From contig JAZLHS010000097.1 of assembly GCA_045616885.1 (NCBI GenBank), forward strand, positions 1 through 7,736: DNA of 7,736 bases. Direction: 5' to 3'. Under the pieces are notes generated by a model. That model had not been told where the DNA came from, made no database searches, and worked only from the letters and a program-made list of their open reading frames with translations. The position numbers were made by a program, and so were the translations under genes. Origin of the DNA: RGIG250 sp045616885 (GTDB lineage: Bacteria > Bacillota > Negativicutes > Selenomonadales > Selenomonadaceae). Position 1 is the stretch's first letter; the number at the start of each line of letters is the position of its first letter. Shown in pieces: positions 5,285 to 7,736 of the stretch.

Positions 5285-7204
5285 TCATTTCTTTGCTGCA
5301 AAAACAAGGCCGGTGGTGTCAACCCGGAGAGCGCGGATAGCGTTCAGGATAGCGATGACCATTACGCCTACATCGGCGAAGATGGCGAACCACATATTAG
5401 CGTAGCCGATAGCACCGAGGATGATGCAGAGAACCTTTACGCCGATAGCCATCCAGATATTCTGGGAGACGATACCGAGGGTCTTGCGAGCGATGCGCAT
5501 GGCGAGAGGAATCTTGGCCGGGTCATCATCCATGAGGACGATATCAGCTGCCTCAATAGCAGCGTCGGAGCCGAGGGCACCCATAGCGATACCGACATCG
5601 GCACGGGTAAGAACAGGAGCGTCGTTGATGCCGTCGCCAACGAAAGCGAGCTGTTCTTTTTCTTTCTTGGCGTCGAGGAGCTTCTCGACTTCCTCAACTT
5701 TGTTGCTGGGGAGAAGCTCGGAGCGGTACATATCGAGGCCGAGGGTGGTGGCAACTGCCTTGGCAGTAATCTCGGTATCACCGGTGAGCATTACGGTCTT
5801 GGAAACACCGGACTGCTTCAGACCCTTGATGGCTGCAACAGAGGTGTCTTTGATAATATCGGAGATAACGATGTATCCGGCGTACTTTCCATCAACAGCT
5901 ACATGGATGATGGTTCCCGGTACATCGGGGTTTTCAACATTGATGTTCAGCTTGGCCATGAGACGCTTGTGACCGGCTGCGACCTTGCGGCCGTCAACCA
6001 CTGCCATTACGCCGTGGCCGCTGATTTCTTCATAATCGGCGACATCCTTCATATTGATGTCTTTGCCATAAGCCTTTTTGAGGCTGAGGCTGATGGGGTG
6101 CTTAGAGAAGCTTTCGGCGTAGGCGGCGAAGTGAATGAGATCGTCCTTGGACATGCCCTGAGGCTCGACCTGAGTTACTTCGAATACGCCTTTGGTGAGG
6201 GTACCGGTCTTGTCGAATACTACATACTTGGTGTCGGCAAGAGCCTCAAGATAGTTGGAGCCCTTTACCAGAATACCCTGAGCACTGGCACCGCCGATAC
6301 CGCCGAAGAAGCTGAGAGGGATGGAGATAACGAGGGCGCAGGGGCAGCTGATAACCAGCATGATGAGTGCGCGCTCAATCCAGACGCTCCAGTCGGGGGC
6401 GAGACCCATTGCGTAGCCGCGAACGAGGGGAACGCCGACTGCCAGAAGGACAGCCAGAGCGCAGACGATCGGGGTGTAGACGCGGGCAAAGCGGGTGATA
6501 AACTTTTCGCTGCGGGACTTTCTTGCGCCGGCGTTCTCTACCATGTCGATAATCTTCGCAGCGGTGGATTCATCGGCTTCTTTAGTAGTGCGAACACGGA
6601 TAACGCCGGACATGTTGATGCAGCCGGAGAGGGCTTCGTCCCCTTCCCCTGCCTCACGGGGTACGCTCTCACCGGTGAGAGCACGAGTGTCGATATTGGT
6701 GGTTCCGCTGACGATTACACCGTCGAGAGGAACTTTTTCACCGGGCTGAATGAGGATAACAGAGCCGACCTCAACTTCATCGGGGTCAACCTGCTGAATC
6801 TCGCCGTCGACTTCGATGTTGGCGTAGTCAGGGCGGATGTCCATAAGGTCGGTGATGTTGCGGCGGCTCTTGCCGACTGCGTAGCTCTGGAAGAGCTCAC
6901 CAACCTGATAGAAGAGCATTACGGCGGCGCCTTCCTCGTACTCACCCAGCGCCATGGCACCGGTGGTGGCTATCGCCATGAGGAAGTTCTCATCGAAGAC
7001 ATCGCCGTGGACGATACCGAGGATAGCTTTCCGAAGAATGTCATAGCCAATGATAAGATAAGGGATGAGATAAAGTCCGGCCTCTGCCATCTTGCGAGTG
7101 CTCTCATCAGGGAAGAGAGTCTCAAATGGCAGGAAGGACAATGTGGTCATAAATATCGATGTAATTATGATCCTTACCAACATGATTTTTTGCTTCTTAT
7201 TCAC
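5285..7204 (-). CDS. Heavy-metal-exporting P1B-type ATPase (Zn/Cd/Pb, ZntA/CadA family) without N-terminal HMA domain
   Basis: This 639-residue inner-membrane pump uses ATP to expel divalent metal. Membrane helices lie near 8-27, 40-60, 69-88 and 90-108. The actuator domain has TGES at 177-180. The transport helix has SCPC at 286-289 after a helix at about 240-265. The phosphorylated Asp331 lies in DKTGT. HP (His369-Pro370) marks the nucleotide domain. LTGD (473-476) and GDGIND (523-528) mark the phosphorylation domain. Lys590 and Asp611 in the last two helices are spaced as Lys693 and Asp714 in E. coli ZntA, which with CPC points to Zn(II)/Cd(II)/Pb(II) rather than copper. The usual fused HMA domain is absent and is supplied by the 73-residue protein encoded 40 bases upstream. 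Translation starts at GTG 7204, supported by GGAGGTG eight bases before it. The next in-frame ATG, seven codons on, has no such site. Confidence 0.95.
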   Translation of the reverse strand: MNKKQKIMLVRIIITSIFMTTLSFLPFETLFPDESTRKMAEAGLYLIPYLIIGYDILRKAILGIVHGDVFDENFLMAIATTGAMALGEYEEGAAVMLFYQVGELFQSYAVGKSRRNITDLMDIRPDYANIEVDGEIQQVDPDEVEVGSVILIQPGEKVPLDGVIVSGTTNIDTRALTGESVPREAGEGDEALSGCINMSGVIRVRTTKEADESTAAKIIDMVENAGARKSRSEKFITRFARVYTPIVCALAVLLAVGVPLVRGYAMGLAPDWSVWIERALIMLVISCPCALVISIPLSFFGGIGGASAQGILVKGSNYLEALADTKYVVFDKTGTLTKGVFEVTQVEPQGMSKDDLIHFAAYAESFSKHPISLSLKKAYGKDINMKDVADYEEISGHGVMAVVDGRKVAAGHKRLMAKLNINVENPDVPGTIIHVAVDGKYAGYIVISDIIKDTSVAAIKGLKQSGVSKTVMLTGDTEITAKAVATTLGLDMYRSELLPSNKVEEVEKLLDAKKEKEQLAFVGDGINDAPVLTRADVGIAMGALGSDAAIEAADIVLMDDDPAKIPLAMRIARKTLGIVSQNIWMAIGVKVLCIILGAIGYANMWFAIFADVGVMVIAILNAIRALRVDTTGLVFAAKK

Positions 7205-7212
7205 TGGCTATA

Positions 7213-7219
7213 CACCTCC
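7213..7219 (-). promoter_or_regulatory. Ribosome binding site for the GTG start of the metal pump
   Basis: GGAGGTG on the minus strand is eight bases from GTG at 7204-7202. It lies in the 40-base gap behind the HMA gene, which has no terminator, so the two genes should share one mRNA. Confidence 0.75.
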
Positions 7220-7244
7220 GAGAAATCACTTGTGTTCTTTGATA

Positions 7245-7466
7245 TTAGTCAACGAAAATCTCGCAGTCCGGCTCTACCTTCTTGGCAGCGGCTACGACGT
7301 TCTTGGTTACAGCGTCAACATCTGCGCCTTCGGCAAACTCAACGGTCATTTTCTGAGCCATGAATGCGATGGCAACCTTCTCTACGCCTTCTACCTTGGC
7401 AACAGCGTCTTCAATCTTGAGAGCGCAAGCAGCACAGTCGATTTCGGTCTTGAATTTCTTCTTCAT
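7245..7466 (-). CDS. Stand-alone HMA-domain metal-binding protein
   Basis: This 73-residue soluble protein is a single heavy-metal-associated domain (ferredoxin-like beta-alpha-beta-beta-alpha-beta). The metal site is DCAAC (Asp10, Cys11, Cys14), followed by ALKIEDAVAKVEGV. The Asp before the first Cys matches the Zn/Pb/Cd-type DCxxC site in E. coli ZntA, whereas copper domains usually have GMTCxxC. A third cysteine lies near the end (EPDC, Cys68). The ATG has GGAGGT seven bases upstream. It is first in a two-gene operon with the pump, 40 bases apart, and probably delivers metal to the pump or senses load for it, replacing the fused N-terminal domain. The likely promoter and operator lie directly upstream. 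Confidence 0.92.
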   Translation of the reverse strand: MKKKFKTEIDCAACALKIEDAVAKVEGVEKVAIAFMAQKMTVEFAEGADVDAVTKNVVAAAKKVEPDCEIFVD

Positions 7467-7522
7467 AGTAAGTACCTCCGTAATTAATCATAAATTTTAT
7501 TTTGCAGAACACTGCATTTCTT

Positions 7523-7544
7523 ATATGTGAATATTTAAGCATAT
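7523..7544. promoter_or_regulatory. Candidate operator overlapping the metal-pump promoter
   Basis: A 22-base imperfect palindrome has ATATG and CATAT as outer arms and GAATATTTAA at the centre, with 14 of 22 positions symmetric. It covers the -10 region. Its size, AT-rich character and place resemble operators of ArsR/SmtB-type repressors (CadC, CzrA, SmtB), which commonly control such pumps. No regulator gene is present in the window, so the assignment is inference. Confidence 0.4.
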
Positions 7545-7561
7545 GTTACTCTGATTGTCAA
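7532..7561 (-). promoter_or_regulatory. Sigma-70-type promoter of the HMA-metal pump operon
   Basis: The minus strand reads TTGACA (7561-7556), an 18-base spacer, then TAAATA (7537-7532); TTAAAT with a 17-base spacer is equivalent. The long spacer fits a promoter kept weak until induced. The leader is about 60 bases and contains a small hairpin TGCAG-AACA-CTGCA (7503-7516). Confidence 0.65.
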
Positions 7562-7576
7562 GAATTATTTTCAAAC

Positions 7577-7598
7577 TTTGCAAAATAAATTTTGCAAA
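7577..7598. repeat. Paired TTTGCAAA palindromes upstream of the metal-pump promoter
   Basis: The 8-base palindrome TTTGCAAA occurs at 7577-7584 and 7591-7598, 14 bases apart, just upstream of the -35 element. It could be a protein-binding pair or chance in AT-rich DNA. Confidence 0.35.
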
Positions 7599-7601
7599 TA
7601 C

Positions 7602-7647
7602 AAAAGGGGCTGTCGCACTAATAAAAATTAGTCGACGCCCCTTTTTT
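7602..7647 (-). terminator. Strong hairpin terminator, probably bidirectional
   Basis: The arms AAAAGGGGC-GTCG-ACTAAT and ATTAGT-CGAC-GCCCCTTTT pair over 19 bp around an AAAA loop, with two single-base bulges on the left arm (7611, 7616). The minus strand ends in TTTT and the plus strand in TTTTTT. It follows the partial gene ending at 7691. A second hairpin, TTGCCGT-N9-ACGGCAA (7646-7668), stands directly before it in the direction of transcription. Confidence 0.85.
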
Positions 7648-7654
7648 GCCGTCT

Positions 7655-7674
7655 TTAGCCTACGGCAACAGTCC
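7655..7674. repeat. Post-stop repeat, copy B (CCTACGGCAACAGTCC)
   Basis: This second copy of the 20-base element at 5258-5277 lies 17 bases beyond the stop codon of the partial gene. Part of it forms one arm of the TTGCCGT/ACGGCAA hairpin, so it may belong to a 3'-end structure common to several genes. Confidence 0.5.
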
Positions 7675-7690
7675 TCTTTAATCTCATATT

Positions 7691-7736
7691 TTACTTCTTC
7701 TGGGTCTCACCGAACCACTTAACGTTAATCTTTGCC
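7691..7736 (-). CDS. C-terminal end of an unidentified gene (partial)
   Basis: Only the last 14 codons and TAA are inside the window, reading AKINVKWFGETQKK. The support is an open frame running off the edge, coding-like composition, and a strong terminator 44 bases after the stop. The short tail is not enough to name a family. The gene appears to be a separate transcription unit from the metal-pump operon, which has its own promoter beyond the terminator. Confidence 0.6.
   Translation of the reverse strand, partial: AKINVKWFGETQKK

Noticed and set aside
5056..5405. Short plus-strand open frames across the repeat island
   Set aside because: They translate palindromic repeats (PPP, GRTSPP-like stretches), vary with the repeat copies and run into the antisense of the pump gene.
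5255..7363. A 702-codon open frame on the plus strand, antisense to the metal-pump gene
   Set aside because: It mirrors the pump and HMA genes, has no ribosome site at its start and shows no recognisable domain. Its length follows from biased codon use in the opposite strand. The minus-strand proteins have complete motifs.

Overview
The window looks like a stretch of chromosome from a low-to-mid GC Firmicute, possibly one of the diderm Negativicutes (the Selenomonas/Dialister/Megasphaera group). This is inferred from strong AGGAGG-type ribosome binding sites, coding DNA of roughly balanced GC set in very AT-rich promoter gaps, a stand-alone HMA protein next to a P-type ATPase, and short GC-rich palindromic repeats between genes. 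The sequence alone does not fix the genus. Every gene lies on the minus strand, so transcription runs from high to low coordinates.

In transcription order: (1) 7736-7691 is the last 14 codons of an unidentified gene, followed by a strong bulged hairpin terminator (7602-7647). (2) 7466-5285 is a two-gene metal-efflux operon: a 73-residue HMA-domain protein with a DCAAC metal site, then a 639-residue Zn/Cd/Pb-type P1B ATPase that has no N-terminal metal-binding domain. A TTGACA promoter overlapped by an imperfect palindrome precedes it and suggests a metal-sensing repressor. (3) 5284-4974 is a non-coding gap of about 310 bases filled with hairpins and two 48-bp repeat units. (4) 4973-3936 is a zinc-dependent deacylase of the succinylglutamate desuccinylase/aspartoacylase family with a His/Asp-rich tail, closed by a textbook terminator. 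(5) 3638-215 is a peptide/nickel-type ABC importer operon in the order permease B, permease C, lipoprotein binding protein, driven by a clear promoter at 3735-3764. No ATPase genes accompany it. (6) 214-1 is a non-coding repeat cluster.

The first protein pair probably exports Zn(II), Cd(II) or Pb(II). The importer is of the family that takes up oligopeptides, dipeptides, nickel chelates or opine-like metallophores. The binding protein lacks obvious counterparts of the E. coli NikA and DppA ligand residues, so its substrate is open. The deacylase next to it could process an imported N-acyl amino acid or peptide, but its terminator and the importer's own promoter show they are separate transcription units. 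I see no CRISPR array, tRNA, rRNA, transposase or phage gene. Nothing here amounts to a clearly new system. The most interesting points are the ATPase-less importer, the His-tailed deacylase, the split metal pump with a candidate operator, and the structured intergenic repeats.
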